From Onchocerca volvulus (Eukaryota > Nematoda > Chromadorea > Rhabditida > Onchocercidae), in assembly GCA_000499405.2 (NCBI GenBank), contig HG738138.1:10352888-10416887 (forward strand): 64,000 nucleotides of DNA, written 5' to 3'. Positions 34,253-54,355 of the stretch are shown one piece after another (positions within the stretch are counted from its first letter, which is position 1; every line of letters starts with the position of its first letter). The position numbers and the translations under genes were made by a program. The notes below the pieces were generated by a model. The model was given only the letters and a program-made list of their open reading frames with translations, did not search any database and had not been told where the DNA came from.

Positions 34253-37200
34253 GAAAGCGAAAGCGAGAGCGATTTTTGCTTATAAAATAACCGTGTCGAA
34301 GGAGCAGTGAGATGCAGTCTGAGCGGCGGCTCGTCTAGCCAAATATTTGACGCACTGGATCAGACCTTCTCAGGCACTCAATTAAACCTTCCATTCTTGA
34401 AGCATCCATCCAGTCCAATCCACTCTCCTTACTGCTACTCACTGATTTCTGCCCCCCTAAATGTCCCATGTTCTATGCAGATATGCAGATTCAGCCACAT
34501 TGTCATCTAACTTTTCCCTTCAATATATCTACATCCATATATATAGATATATGTCTGTGATTATTCATCAACAACACTAGCAATATAGCATTACTGGCAA
34601 AAAAGTATGGATTTTCTTCATCGATGTAGCTGAATAATGGAAAACTATTCATTAGAGAATAATTTTTTCCTATCCTTTGGCTTTCTCATGCAAGCAGTGA
34701 TATCAGTAATAACTATCTATTTGACAATTCTCTTGACGAAATTTCATTCTGAAATGATATCATCAGCAATTGTTTGTTCCTCTAGAAAAATCATACTTTT
34801 CCTTCCATAGCAGAAATTATTGATTTTCTATAAAGAAAATGTTATTTCAAGGAAAAGTAATGAAGGAAAAAGAAACAAATCATGTATGCTGATAGCTAAT
34901 AGAGAAAAATCCATAAAATATAAGAAGTCCTTTTATAATATTTTTGACTTTGCTACTTCTTAAGAATGTCATAATGTCATTGTAACAAAAAAAAAAAGAA
35001 AGAAGCCGGAAATTCACGGGTTTTCCAAAATAAGAAATTGGCTAGTATTTGAGTTATTCAAATTATTCTCTTCGTATCGAACAAAAATGGATGCATTTCT
35101 TATGATGAATCAATGATTCTTTCTAACATTTGTTTTGCAAACATAACCCAGCATTAATAAGTTGTTAGATTTTTTAAATGCTAATATTTATATCGATTTA
35201 TACATTAGAAGGAAATTTTTCAATAACTTATTAGTTTGGAAGAGGAGTCGGAAAAACGATGATTGAGAGGAGGATAAAGACAGAGAGAGAAAGAGAGAAA
35301 GAAGGGGAGGAAGATGAGGTAGCAGAAAATGACAATTTATTTCATTAATAATATATGTATCGTGCGGATTGTTCGAATAATTGGGTAATAAACAATTTAC
35401 GTTCAAAACTTTAAAAGAAGGATGGATGAATGCAGATAATAGGAAACGGTTGATAATGCACATGCAGGATGGGGTCATCTTATGGAGAGAGAGATAGAGA
35501 GAGAGAGAACATTTGGGAATTAGTTAATTATCGGCAATCATTTAACCACACCAATACTCGAATTCATACGCAACCTCCGCAATCCTTTCTTGCATTTCCT
35601 CCCTCATTGTAACCGATAAGTGTGATGTTTTTTCACACAAGGTAATGATGCCGACAGAATGTGCGTAAAAACTGATGGAAAATGTATTTGATTTATATCA
35701 AATTCTAATTTCTCTTGACATTTGACTGAATAGCCGTGAACGTTGTTTGTTTGTTTGTTTTTTTCTTTCTCTCTCTTTTCCGTTTTTTTGAATTACACTA
35801 AAAAATGAGTTAATTAGTCCGATGGAAAAATCCGTCAGTCTTTCTGCATTACAACATCAATAAACGCAATATTTCATCAAGGCAAAAAGAACGAATTTTC
35901 ATTAAAATTTGCAATATTATTTATGATGGCTGTCAGCTCGTTTCCATCCTTCTTTTCCATGCACCATCTCTCTCTGTTGTCTTCCTGTCTCGTCATTTTG
36001 CGCCAAGTGGTTTTACTTTCCTACGTCAAATTTTTCGACCCGACCATTGTTCTAATATTTCTCAATTATAACAGGCTAATTTTCTGGAGGATTATAGTTT
36101 TGGAAACTTTTGCGGCACAACGTGAGCATTCTAAAGTAAACTAGGGAAAGAGGGGAGATGTGTAGTATTCGGGATAAGAATCTTCCTTCATTCTAATGTA
36201 ACTCCCTCTGTGGCACCTTCCTTATACATGCTTCAAACTACATTCCAAATTCACATACAATTCAAGTGCATGAAAAGATGTATTAATAATATTAGAATCC
36301 TGTTTATAAGGGTAGATTTGTCTGCAGCTGCTGCAATGACATGTTAAAAATATCTACAGATAAGATGCACTCGACCACTGTTTTGCTTTAGTGCAACCAA
36401 GATTTTCCGGAAAAAGTAGATGGAAACGTCTTACCGGTCAATTACAAGCGTTTTCCTCGTCTCCACCTCTCTTCGCTTCCCACACCTACCAGTTAATGAT
36501 TTTATTCGAACAATTACGAACTAGTGCTGCCTTTCCCAACAGTTAATATTCACGTTGTGAGCAAGAAAGAAGAGAAAGATTGAGGGCGCCGAATTGTCGC
36601 CATCACAGTGGACAGCTGTGGCCGATTAGATTTTATATCTTTTTGCACAAAAGCATTTGAGAATTGACCGATGTACTATTACCGATACATCTTACTCTAA
36701 AAGTTAAAGTTGTCTCTGAAGTTGAATGTTTTCATATTTTTGAGATCTATTGAGAATATAGTCAGAATATCTGGATCTACCGCATTTTTGTTTTGATATT
36801 GTCAGCAGCATTACATCAATGCTACCAGCTATGAGCATTTTGAGTTTTTACTGAGGAAAAATGTAATAAAAGGATTTTGTTGATTCCCAGAAATCTGAAG
36901 ATTCACTTTTAGTTTTATACAGACAATTCGTTTCTCAGCAAGAAGAACCGATTGAAAATTCCATTCAAAATTTGTCACTGTTCTAAAATGAAACATTCTA
37001 TATGCATTATCCAGAATACAATTTATCAGTTATTCATGGAATTCCATTTAATACCGCCAAATTTATGAAATTCATTCTCTGATCATTATTTAAGTGCATA
37101 GAAAAAGAAGCTCAATAATCACAGATGTAGCCAAGTGGATAGATTAAAGTAAACGATTAAACGGTCAATGAAGATTGTGATCTTTCTTTGGAAACTAATG

Positions 37201-38708
37201 ACATTTGAATATTATCCTAACAAGATGGCATCTCTATCAAGAAATATTATGCATTTTACATGTTTAAGTTGTCATATAACTTTCAATAAAAAGATGAATG
37301 ATTAAAATATAAATCGACAACATCTTTTCTGAAAAAAAAAATGAAGATATTTTTGGTTTGTTTCATTGAATGAAAGAATATGTTTCACATTTTATTAAAT
37401 ATTCTACTTTTCTATGACACATCTAATTATAGCATCAACAAATGAATTGACTCGAAAAATGAGATATCATTCAGGAATTTACCATGCTTACAATATAAAC
37501 AATTTTTACATGATGTTAACGTATTCAATCACGTAGAACGAAGTAAACAATTGAACTTTCACAATCATAATGTATGAAAAATGTTGCAGGAAGGAAGTCT
37601 GAAAAGAAAAGTTCGGGAGAATTTTAACTTGGCTAATTTCTTTTTGACAAAAAGTTCTCACTGTAAATCACACATATTTGATTTATTTGCTGTTATTGGA
37701 TAGAAACCTTTTTTTTTTTTTTTTTTTTTTTTCAAATAAAAAGAATTTTCGAATGTACTTTTTATGAGTTCATTTTCTCGAGACATTTTTGTTTCTTCAG
37801 CTATTTAAACGAAGCACAAATGTTGGGTCTAAATAAGTATTGGTATCCAACTGCTAAACTTTGTCCAGTCAATTTTTCAGAAAAAATAAACGAAGAAACT
37901 TGAAGAATACTCTCTTTATCATTAGATATATATGTACTCACAGAACGTTGTAGTTCAAACGATGCCATTTTACATCAAACGGTAATCAATATCGCTAATA
38001 GAAACCAACATAGAGTTAATATTCTTAAATTTTGAATGATTAAAAAATTTTGTCGACTGTGTAGTTTTCCATTGCAAAAAAATAAATCACATCGTTATGA
38101 AATCTTCAAAACACAGTGGGTCGAAGCGTAGAAAATGAAACCACGATTATCATAAACTAGGAAGCAACAAAGTTTCAAATTTGCAGAAGATCCCGTAAAA
38201 ATCACATAAGATGATTTGAAATAGGGATTCCCTGATTCCAAAAAGCATCCCGATGTTGTATTTTAGCCCACTTTCTGCTGCTATAGCAGCCACTGATACC
38301 GGCAATCTGCCGGAGATCTATTATACAACGGCATCTGATATGCAGCTTCAGTGTTATACAAAAATACATTGTTGCTCTATAGCATGGGACAATATGAGAA
38401 ACAAGCATCAATCATAAATAAGCAATCAGTTTTATGATTTTAAAGTTGTTGAAATTTTGTAATTAGTGAGACAGAAAGGTCACCATCATCATGTTTAATC
38501 ATTTTCAGCCTCCACACTTAAAATTTCTATTTCCTCCTATTTCATTACAAATCGCCTTTTTCAGCTTAAAATCGCATTAACTGTATTATATTTTCTCATC
38601 GAAGTATTTCCTTTAACTTTAAAAGTTTGACAATGCTATACAACAAAAACTAATTCGTAACATCGAACAACAACTATAACAAACAAAAGATATGAATTTA
38701 GACGAATT
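34253..38708. other. Long non-coding interval between the small gene and the Msx gene
   Basis: About 4.4 kb without a recognised gene. Content: GA-rich microsatellite patches (about 35261-35310 and 35482-35509), a GTTT run near 35746, a 22-base T tract near 37711, and several 60-96 codon chance frames. One 27-base exon-like segment (37942-37968) is listed separately. It probably holds the 3' region of the homeobox gene. Confidence 0.45.
37942..37968 (-). CDS. Candidate 9-codon first exon
   Basis: ATG at 37968-37966 opens MASFELQRS and is followed by a strong donor GTGAGT. It ends on a codon boundary, so it would join in frame to the second exon of the small gene (33563) or to another undetected gene. 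Support is only the ATG plus donor. Confidence 0.22.
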
Positions 38709-44129
<5,421 letters not shown>

Positions 44130-47100
44130 CGGCTACGGCTGTTAAATCGCTGAAAAAGAAAAAATTATTAAAACCACAAATGAATTATAATGGATCCGAG
44201 TACGTGTAAAGACAGTTGAAGAGTTAACATTCAGTACTGCATACAATCAGAAAATAAATGCATGACGATAATTTGCAACTTTATGAATATAAGTCATAGC
44301 AAGAGTATGCAATGAGTAATAAGAATTGTACGGATGATAATGAAATGGTTCAGATCATAAAAAAAAGAAAAAATCAATTACTCGTATTTAAAAAGTTATG
44401 TTATCAAATTGATGCATGCAAAACAATAACACGAAGGCGGTCGCAATTTCCGGTACAAATGGTTCCAGTTTAGTAGTTTACACAAAAGTTGAAGGCGGCA
44501 AGTGATGCAAACCGGTAAGACATAATAAAAAAAGTTGCAACGAGGCCCATCCCATCCAAAGAAATCCGAATATAGAAATGTCGTCGGGCTCATACCAGCC
44601 GCAGTAACTTGCAGTGAAATGACAAACGAACTGCAGTAGCAGTAACAAACTTGTTCCTCCCTCTACCGTTTACTTATCGGGCATCAAAAACGATGAATGG
44701 TACCTCCCACAATCCTCTAAATTGCTTTACTTTCAACAGTTTTATAGTGTTGCTCCTGTTGTTAACGACATTATCATTCTAATGTAACAGCAAGGAATTG
44801 ATGATGATAATGATAGAATGGTAATGACTATAATTATAATCATATTACTTTGTTAAGGATGTTTATAACAGATATGATGATGTTTTTAGTGATGATAATT
44901 GCAACAACAGTTATGAAAACATTAGTTGGTAATTATGATGACCATAATACTAATGACAGTTTAATATTATTGATAAAAGATCAGTGTTTTAACCATAATT
45001 TATGATAGTAATATAATTCTTGGAAGGTGATGGGATTCCATATGACAAGTAAGAAGCATCATGAAATGAAGTATCATGGAAGTAGCGAGTTGATTGGGGA
45101 ATGAATGAAGGGTACCGCTGCCGATACAACACCAACCCATCCATCCTCCAACTATTATCATCATCCAATGGGATTCTGCTCCTCCTCTGGGAAACAGATC
45201 TAATAAGTGAAATTGATGGGTCATTATAATTGCCATTTGCTTCTAAATGCTTTTCCCTTCATTTTTAACAACTTTCAAATAGCTCGCTGAAACGCTTAAT
45301 TGCTTCTTTCTGATGTTCATTCCACACAAGGATCCATCCCAAATTGTGGACATGTAGTACAGTAAGAATTCCATCATTATTTCCTCTCTCCGACTTCCCC
45401 GACTTTCGCATATTCATGCCTCAGTTTTTCTAAATTTATAGAAGATTATTAGCTATACGATTGCAATATCATGGTAGGTGCAATATTAAGAAACAATCTT
45501 GTTAATTCTGATAAGCTATTATCCAGAAATCCTGATAGATTCTTATAACATATATATAACATTCTAACTTTGATCGATGGATTGACTTCAATAGTGATTA
45601 GTATCAACATTGCGAAATGACGTCATCATGTCGCCATTTTTAGATGAGAAATAAATTTAACCGCAGTAAGACTACAGTTCATTTATTCCTCCTGGATGTA
45701 AAAATTACTAGATCCAATCCCCTTCTCTTCATTCCTACCACTAATATCCATATTCCACAAATCTTCATTTCCATCCCAACTGTTCTTAAGTTTTTTATTT
45801 CATTCTTCCACTGTTTCGGAGAATATATTAAAAGGTAAACGAAAAGAAATCAATCTATAATATTGATGGAATCAGAGCAATCCTATGTTTGAACAATGCT
45901 ACCGTATCCAGCTATTGCTGGTAGCTGTCAAAAGTGAACCTGATTAACAAACTTTGAAAATACGCGTGTTGATAATATGACATGCTAGTACCGATTGACA
46001 AAGATGCGGAAAATTACTTCGCGCATTTTGATTACAAGAAATAAATTAATTAAGCAGCTGGTGCCCTAACCAAATTGCCATTAACCTTTTCTTATTGCCA
46101 GTTTAATTGCCTTTAAATTCTCCTAATTACCTAATTTGAGCAATAGACACCCCTGAGATTATGTCAACTCTTTTCCTTAACCGGATCCATTCTAATAAAC
46201 AAGCTTCCTTAAAACGATTTCAATCACCGATCACTTTTTTGTTTTTCCACAAATATTCGCAAAAAATCAAAGAAAGCTCATCAATGAACTTTCGACTTCA
46301 AAAAAAGAAACTGAAAGAAAAAGCGAAACGAAAACAAAAAGAGTTGAATACAAAACAGTAAGCGTATTGCTACCTTTAAATTTCATGCAGTTGCTGAAAT
46401 TTTCGTTGGACTTGTAATTTCAGAATAATTACGTGTGCAATCTTTTGGTTAATCATAATTTTATTCAAATATATTTGAAATTTATTTCAAATCTAAAATA
46501 GAAGTGCTGCATTACATATTTAGTTAAGACCTTGTTCGGCTGTACAAACACAACAATTATCATATCTTTTCTTCCTTAAGTTTCTGATGACATTGAGATG
46601 ACATTTTGTGTATGGTATTGACAGATAAGCATGAACTTAAAAAAAAAGAGATAAACTTAACATTCTTGAATGATTGCTGAAATTCCGCTAAAGCAGATAA
46701 TCTATTTGTTCATATAGCGAAAGCTTTTTCAAGATTTATTGCTTCTTTACCATCATTATGACGTGAAAAATTAACAGGTGTTATGTTGTGAGCTGACAAA
46801 TTGGTCGGGAATTGTTAGTTGTCGGTTTGTTTATTTTCATTATGAAAACTAATTTTACGAAAGATTTATTAATGAATAGTTGCTGCAGAACAGTGGAAAA
46901 ATAAAAAAATTGAAAGAAAAATCCAAATCAACTTCAATTTAAAAATTATAGAATGGATAAAAGCTCAAATAGTAATTTTTACATTTCAATGAAAAAGTTG
47001 AAGAGATTTTTTACAATCTGATGAATAAGCAATATGATGCAATGTGAAATGATACGGTATGACATAATATGCGAGGCAGGGATTCAACATCTTTCGAGAC

Positions 47101-50100
47101 TAACATTTATACAATTATACCATCGTTGCTATTGGTCAAAAAATTACTAATTTTAGTTTTTTTCAAAATTGTTCTAAATTAATAATTTTAGTTTTTTTTT
47201 TTCAAATTTTCAATAAAAAATCCAACAAGAAAATCAAAGTAAACAAACATCATATGCACAATGCAGTATTGTCAAGGTTGAATTGAAAGTTGAAATCGAA
47301 ATTTCAAAAAATCTATTAATTTGTCTCAATAGTTATGAAAATAAATGAGCATCAATGATTTCTCTAACATAAAATACCATCAATCATTAATTTCCTCAAA
47401 AAATTTTTTAAAATTAAGAGATACCTGACCAGAATGCAGTTTTTTTTTTCTTTTTTTTTCTTTTTTTCAAATGAATTCCTTGTAAATACAAATTTGAGAT
47501 ATATTCTTTTCATAAGCAGGATAAAATGGATTATTTAATATTCATTTCTGATATTCAAGGACATATTAAGGCTCAATGGAACTGATAATTCGATGAGTCA
47601 ATAGCTTTTTTTACAGCTATAATTAATTAGCTCAAAGCGTCACTGCTCTCTATTTTGTTTATCAGAATTTGTCAGCTGCATCGCCTAAATTTCAGTTTTT
47701 TAAAGAAATGAAAATATTTTTTCAAATTGTATCATCAGTTTTTCCCGCATTCCTTCTAAAAATTATTTAGATAATTAGTGCCAATTAATAAAAGGTAAAA
47801 TTCATTTTTAAAAGAAAAGTAAAATTTGCTCGGTTTTGAAATTGCAGAAGAAAATGTGAGAATACAATTTTGAATTTTAAATTTAAAACCAAAAAGATAT
47901 TTGTTTGATTCAGTTTATAGCAAGTTTCTGAAAAAGTATTTAAAAAATTGCACAATGATTACTGTAGTCATCTTTTGTATCAAGTGATATTTTGTATAAC
48001 GCTCCTATCGAAGATGCAAATAGAGTATAAAGCAAGATAAAAAAAGACATCAAATGACTGTAGTTGGATCGATCATTTAAAATTGTACGAAATGAAAGAG
48101 AGAATTGGGCAAGCTGATAGAAAGAAAAATAATGAAAAGATGGAACGAAATAAATTAGGAATAGAAGATGTGCTGACCAAGTAATTATCATAATGATTGG
48201 ATAGAAGTGGATTCATTATTTAATAGTTAATTTCCAGCTTTTCCCATTACCGCAATCGTCATCAATTTGCATATTTTTTCTGAAAAGAACGGTGGTTTTC
48301 ATCTCCAGGAAAGGAAAAAAATTGGGCCCATGAGGAAGTTAAACGAGCAGTAGCATGATGCAATATCGGGCTCAAATAAGCAATAGTACTATGGTCTCTT
48401 CCGAATAGATTACTGGCCAATCGGTGTGAAAGATGCTGATAGATAGATTTGGTCTTCCTTTTTCCTTCTTCCATCCGGAAATTGATGTCGATTTCAATGA
48501 TCCGGCTCATACTTCTTTACGTCCTTCTCCTTCCTACTTTTTCCCTTTCCTTTCGCTTTACATTTCTTTCTTTACCTCGAAACCTACAAAACTTTCTAAT
48601 TTTTCATCGATTTTTAATGTATCGACTAGATGGCTTAACTAATTTTTTTTGGTCACATTTCTTTCTCCATTCATTTCGGGGCATACTTAAATATGTATAA
48701 ACATGCAACAATTTTATCAAATGTCCTCATTTTGACTTCACATCTACAACTCATCAACATCATGCAGATAATATTTATATTCTAGATAAAATGTTTTATT
48801 TGAAGGCTACTACTATTTTTTTTCAATTAGATTTAACATATAATGTCAAAATATTTCAAACTTAGAAAACTATTTTACACCAGAACTTGTCAAGCTTGCA
48901 TCTTAATTCATGCAGTTAAGAGCATTTCAATGATATCTTGCGGCGTGAAAAGGTATGTGTACAAGAAAAAATGTAAGCATAGTCCGGGAATTGATAGACA
49001 ATGATGGAACTATCGGGAAAACTAACAATTAGAAAAATTCGGGAAAGGAAGGAAGCGGGGGGAGGGAAAGTCGGGGTGGATGGAGAAAGGAAAAGTTTTT
49101 GGAGCGGGAAGATATTAAATGATAATGTCCAGCAATAAATTGATTTCATTGAAACAGCTGCATCGAGAATGTCCAGGCGACAGAACCTGAACCTGCATTA
49201 TTCGACACTCGAAAACGCATAATAAACATTTATGATTGCACTTAGAGCTCTTTGGCTGTGCAGCATCAATTAACAGTCTATAAAAATTTTTGGTACGGCT
49301 GTTCTAGCTCCTTTCTAGCTAATCTTTTTATTCTTCACCATTCTGGCTTTAGCTTCGAGATATTTCTGAACTTTCAAACTCTCGTCATCCCTTCAATCGA
49401 CAAATATTTTGTCCTTTAAAATAATATAAGTCAACAGTCATAAGGAGTATAGTCCATTAAGCAACCTGCAACAAATCATACAAAAGATCAAGTATTATTA
49501 TTGTCTGACATAATACAAAATTTTTTATCAAAATGAAAATGTTGCTTAAGATGCTTATATCAGCTATCGCGCTAATTTTGGGGTCCAAATGGAGAAATCA
49601 GTTTTTGTAATTGAGGTAATCAGAATGGAATTGTTAATAGCAGTGATGATAAGCTAATATTGTTTCTTGTTGTGGGTGTGTGAATGATGCATTATTAAAG
49701 TTGGCTAAATTAAGGAATCACATAATATTTAATTTTACATCTAAATGTATCTAATGTCTTCTTTGAACAGTAAAATTGCCTTCTGTCATTCACTTCCGAT
49801 TCTTCTAAAACAGTGATATTGGACAATAGCTTTTCATAATTATAATTAAGGGAAAACATTTGCTGTCTTCAAAAAGAAATTTATTGTATTTTAAATATAA
49901 AAACAAGATAAAAAACATATAATTTCTAGAATCCAAAACAGTCAAAATTTAGTGAATTCTAATAGTTTCGGTTTCAGATCAACAGATATTATGGTGACAG
50001 TAGAAATGTCTGATGATGACGAGAATAACAAAGTACATTTTTACAATTCAGAATTTAAGCCTTAATGAGAAAAGCTCAGGTGTCATATATCATTAAAGAA

Positions 50101-53100
50101 TGTTGTATTATTTATATTACTAGAATTTAAGAATATATCGATATTTTATAACAAATTTCTGTTTGTTATAAACATAATTTTTGAAACTGAAAAAATTAGA
50201 AGAAATTTTACTATGAGAAAATAATCACCAAGACCGATAGGATTATCCTTCATATCTGCAGGATATGCTAGTTTGAATACACATTAACTGTACTGGCACC
50301 GACAATTCAGCGGTCTTAACTTTTTAAAGAAATAATAAAGGAATGAATTAAGTAATTGATGGATCATTTGACAAGCGGTCCACTTGGGATAATAATTATT
50401 AACTTTGTTCATCTGTCATCATTAAAATCAACTGATCACTCTTGTGAATCTCAAAAACGAACAATAACTTACGGGATGATCTAATTGGAATCCGCTTATC
50501 CATCCATATTTTGCCTCACTCTTTTCTTTAAAACCGTGGGATCAGTCTTTTTTCTTAATTTTTTCTTCTTAATTTGAATAGAAATTATTCATTGTTTTTC
50601 AGCCTTTTTCTTTTACGAAATAGCTTAGATAGCTTAAATTCATTTCACAGATCACTTAAGTCGCTTTTTCTCTCATTTGATTAACGACCATGAAGTTTTT
50701 CCTTTGAAAATTCGCTAATGGGATTCATTGCTTGCAAGCTTATCATATCATTTTCCCAAGTCATCACTTTTTGATAACCACACTTTCAACCACCTAACAT
50801 TCCCATCAATCAGCAATGAATTCTTTTCAAACTATTTGTAAGCAATCGTTGCAGTTCCTCACTGAATTTTTTATTTTGACTTCAGAAATCTGACTACTGT
50901 CGAAATTTCAATGTTACAGCATTTATATAAATCACATCCAACAAAACGTTGTTAGAAATAGCTCCATTATTTGCCAAAATAAATTTACAGCACTGTTAAA
51001 AGAAATCTACTTAAAATGAACATAACAATCACTTCCAGGAAGTTCAGTCATTAAAAGTTCATTTCGAGGAAAAATGACGATTTTTTTGATTAAATTAAAG
51101 AAATAAAAATCAGAAATTTAGAAAAAAAATTGCTACAATAATTCAAGTGAAAGCAAAATGTGATAGAAAGTGATAATAAAAAGATATGAAGATGGAAATA
51201 AAAGAGACAGATAGGACTATTTAAAAATAAATTAATGAAAGATGCTTATTTGCAATTGCTAATAGCTATTTCTTACTTATTAGTAATGCAATTGTACGAT
51301 TAATGACAAATGCTCTTATCGCTTATTCGCTACCGATACGATAAAGTGAAGAATTAGATGGAAAAGATGATATATCTATATATATATATACTGATAATCA
51401 ATGGTTGTTGATAGGAATTATCGGGTGCGGGATGGCATAACCCTGGGGTCAACAAATGACACAAAGAGCTTTTCAAACAACCAATTAACATGGCTAATTA
51501 ATCAGCTACACAGTTTAAAGTTTGTTTAGTGGAGGCAACAACTGCTTTATCTTTTCTTACATTCCAAAGGCGGGAAGGGAAGGAGTATACTCATTTCAGC
51601 AGCACACTGACAATCACCGCATCTCCAATCACAAACTATTCAATCGTCTGATATCTGTCAAACATTAATGAAATTTCATTCCAGAATCCTGATGTTTGTT
51701 CTAGATGCTTTCAACACCGTTTATTTTATTATATCAAAAGCATTTAACAACATTGCAAATAAAATAAACAGACATGAACAATTGCTTTTCATTCATTTGA
51801 TGATTTTGATAAAAACAAGCGAATATTTCTACTTGTTAGAATTCTAACATGTCGATAAAGTATCTCAAAATATTAACAGAATCTTTTTGGTCGTATTCAT
51901 TTTTTGTTCAAATGAGCATTAAACTATCTGATAATTTCAATTCATAAGCATAAGTCATCCTTATATCAGGCTGGAAAGAGACAAGAAGATTGAATAACTG
52001 ATAACAATGAAATAATAATTAGTAGCTGAATATTCAGTTTTAACTCTTAAACATTTTGAAATATTGTGAGAATTCTACGCTAGTAAATAATCCTACTACT
52101 CATCAAAGAGATTGTTATGGCATTATTGGACGATTATTTTAAAAAAGTCATTACAATCTTTATAATTAGAAGGTCATTTCAATTGCCAAAATATAGTATT
52201 TTCTCGCATTAATTAATCTTATTCTTATATCTTTCACTTCATCATCATTTGGTAGGGAAATTGTTTGCTGAAATAATTTTCCTCTGACATATGGTAATGC
52301 TTATTAAGCAAGAAATTGCAGATAACAAACAGTTTTGCAAAAATTTCTACTAATTCAAATATAAGTTGGTTTGAACATTTTAAAGAATATTAAAGTGACA
52401 GTAAATTGCTTGCTTGTATTCGAAGTCAAAAATTATCATTATACAATTCATCATTTCGATGTACCGTACTTCGATTTTATAAAACATCTTTTATGATCTT
52501 TATAATGACTTCTTTATTTATTTCTTACACAACTAACTAACATTGTACAGCAACGAAATCTCTCATAAAAATTTTGTAAAACTATCAATTTCATTTTTTT
52601 TTTTTCTTAAAATAGCTTTTTTCTTTTCAAATGACTTACTTGTTTATTTTTTTTCTCGAATAGAAATTCTATCGCAATGACATAACGTTATGACTAGATG
52701 ATAACGCGGAAATATATAATGAAAAATCCAAGCAATGTTGATAGTAACATTTCGACCAAATATTTTTTAATGCGGAATCGATATCAAATAGAAAATTTCA
52801 TCCAAAATTATAATGAAAACGGAAGAAAAAAGAAAAAAAAAAGGGGGAAGATGAAACTTTTTTCCTTCTGCAATTGTCAATTAATAAATTATTGAGTAAT
52901 CCATTGAATCGAGAAAAAAAAAACAAAAGAAAAAAAAACAAAAGAAACTGCTCAGTTAAATGAAATACTTCCATTTCTTATGAATATGTAATTTGGGAAT
53001 ATAAAGAAAACTGTGAGCTAAGAAAAATATCACGTATTTTAATACTAATTTAAAATTTAAATAAATAATCTAGGTCTAGTTTTCCTAATAGTTACCTCAG

Positions 53101-54355
53101 CCCTTTCTCATTCTATGTACCATTATGGACTCTCCGCCCTACTAGTTTAACTTTTTCTTTTTTTTTTGCAAGAAAGGAATATTTTATAAATTCGATGAAT
53201 TACGATGCTTATAATACTATTTCTTCCATTTCTGTATCGGTAAGTAAAAAGACCAATGAAATTCGTTTGTTAACCAAACAGAGAAAGCTATTTGCACTAA
53301 GCAATTAAGAGAACAGTTGTCAGTGATACTGCACTCCATTAATCAATCATTTGATCACCAGTTCGGTTTACTTTGATTGTCACAAAAATAATTATTGCTA
53401 CTGCTACCATCCAACAAGATTAAGCTAATGTGATGTAGTCAGAGAATTGAAATTAACGATAGATATCCCAGATTTTATCAACACTACCTTCTTAAGATAT
53501 CACTAAATTGATGGTACAATTTGGCCACAACTGGATAAGCAACCTTAGATATGTTTATTCGCTTTATACTTTTTGTCTGTCTACATTTAACGTTAACCAA
53601 AGCATATGTCACCAGGATGAACCATTCAATCTTGAAAACCTACCAGTTATTTCACATATCCAAAATTCATTTTGATTTATTCCTGATTCAAGATGACTCC
53701 ACTTCCAAAACGATGTAACTAAATCTCAAACTTCATTAACCATTCTTAATCGATCATAACTACTGCTGCAATGAAGACTAATCTACTAATGAAACAGCAT
53801 GACAGTACGCTGCCGCTGATTTTTGGTTGTGGATTAAGCAACTTTTTCTTTCTCGAAATTTTACTAAAGTTGCATACATAGAACCCAATATCCTGCGCAA
53901 CGTATTATTCAAAATTGATATTTCCTACAAAATAGAAACAATAATAACAATAATAAATACATAGAAAATACAATCACGGGACGGATGTGAGCAAGTAAAG
54001 AAAACGCGAAAACGCCAACGATAAACAAATATTTAAATAGAATTGCCACTTTTTAAATAAATATGTTTGTTTTAGAGAATCTTCCAAAATTAACTGAAGA
54101 ACAAACGGAGCTTAGATTTTCATGGCTTGTACCCCATTTTAATGGGCAAACTACCCAAAAATTCATTTCCGTGATTTATCAATATCACTTCTCTTTTTTT
54201 TTTTGGTGTGGAGAGGCCTAAAATACAAACAATATTATCAAATGAATCAAATATAGCATAAAGGCGCTTCACAAAATGCAATATCACATTCGCTACAAAT
54301 TTAAAAAAATAACAAATTATATTTTGAACAGATAAATACAGTAATTTAATGCCTA
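44130..54355. other. 10 kb gene desert between vab-15 and the attractin gene
   Basis: I found no exon with recognisable content on either strand. It is AT-rich with A/T tracts (for example near 47185, 47440, 52600, 52915), a short TA repeat near 51372 and a GATGAT-rich part near 44800-44960. Chance frames reach 83 codons. Being upstream of a developmental homeobox gene, it is a natural place for enhancers, and its right end holds the 3' UTR of the attractin gene. Regulatory content cannot be read by eye. Confidence 0.5.
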
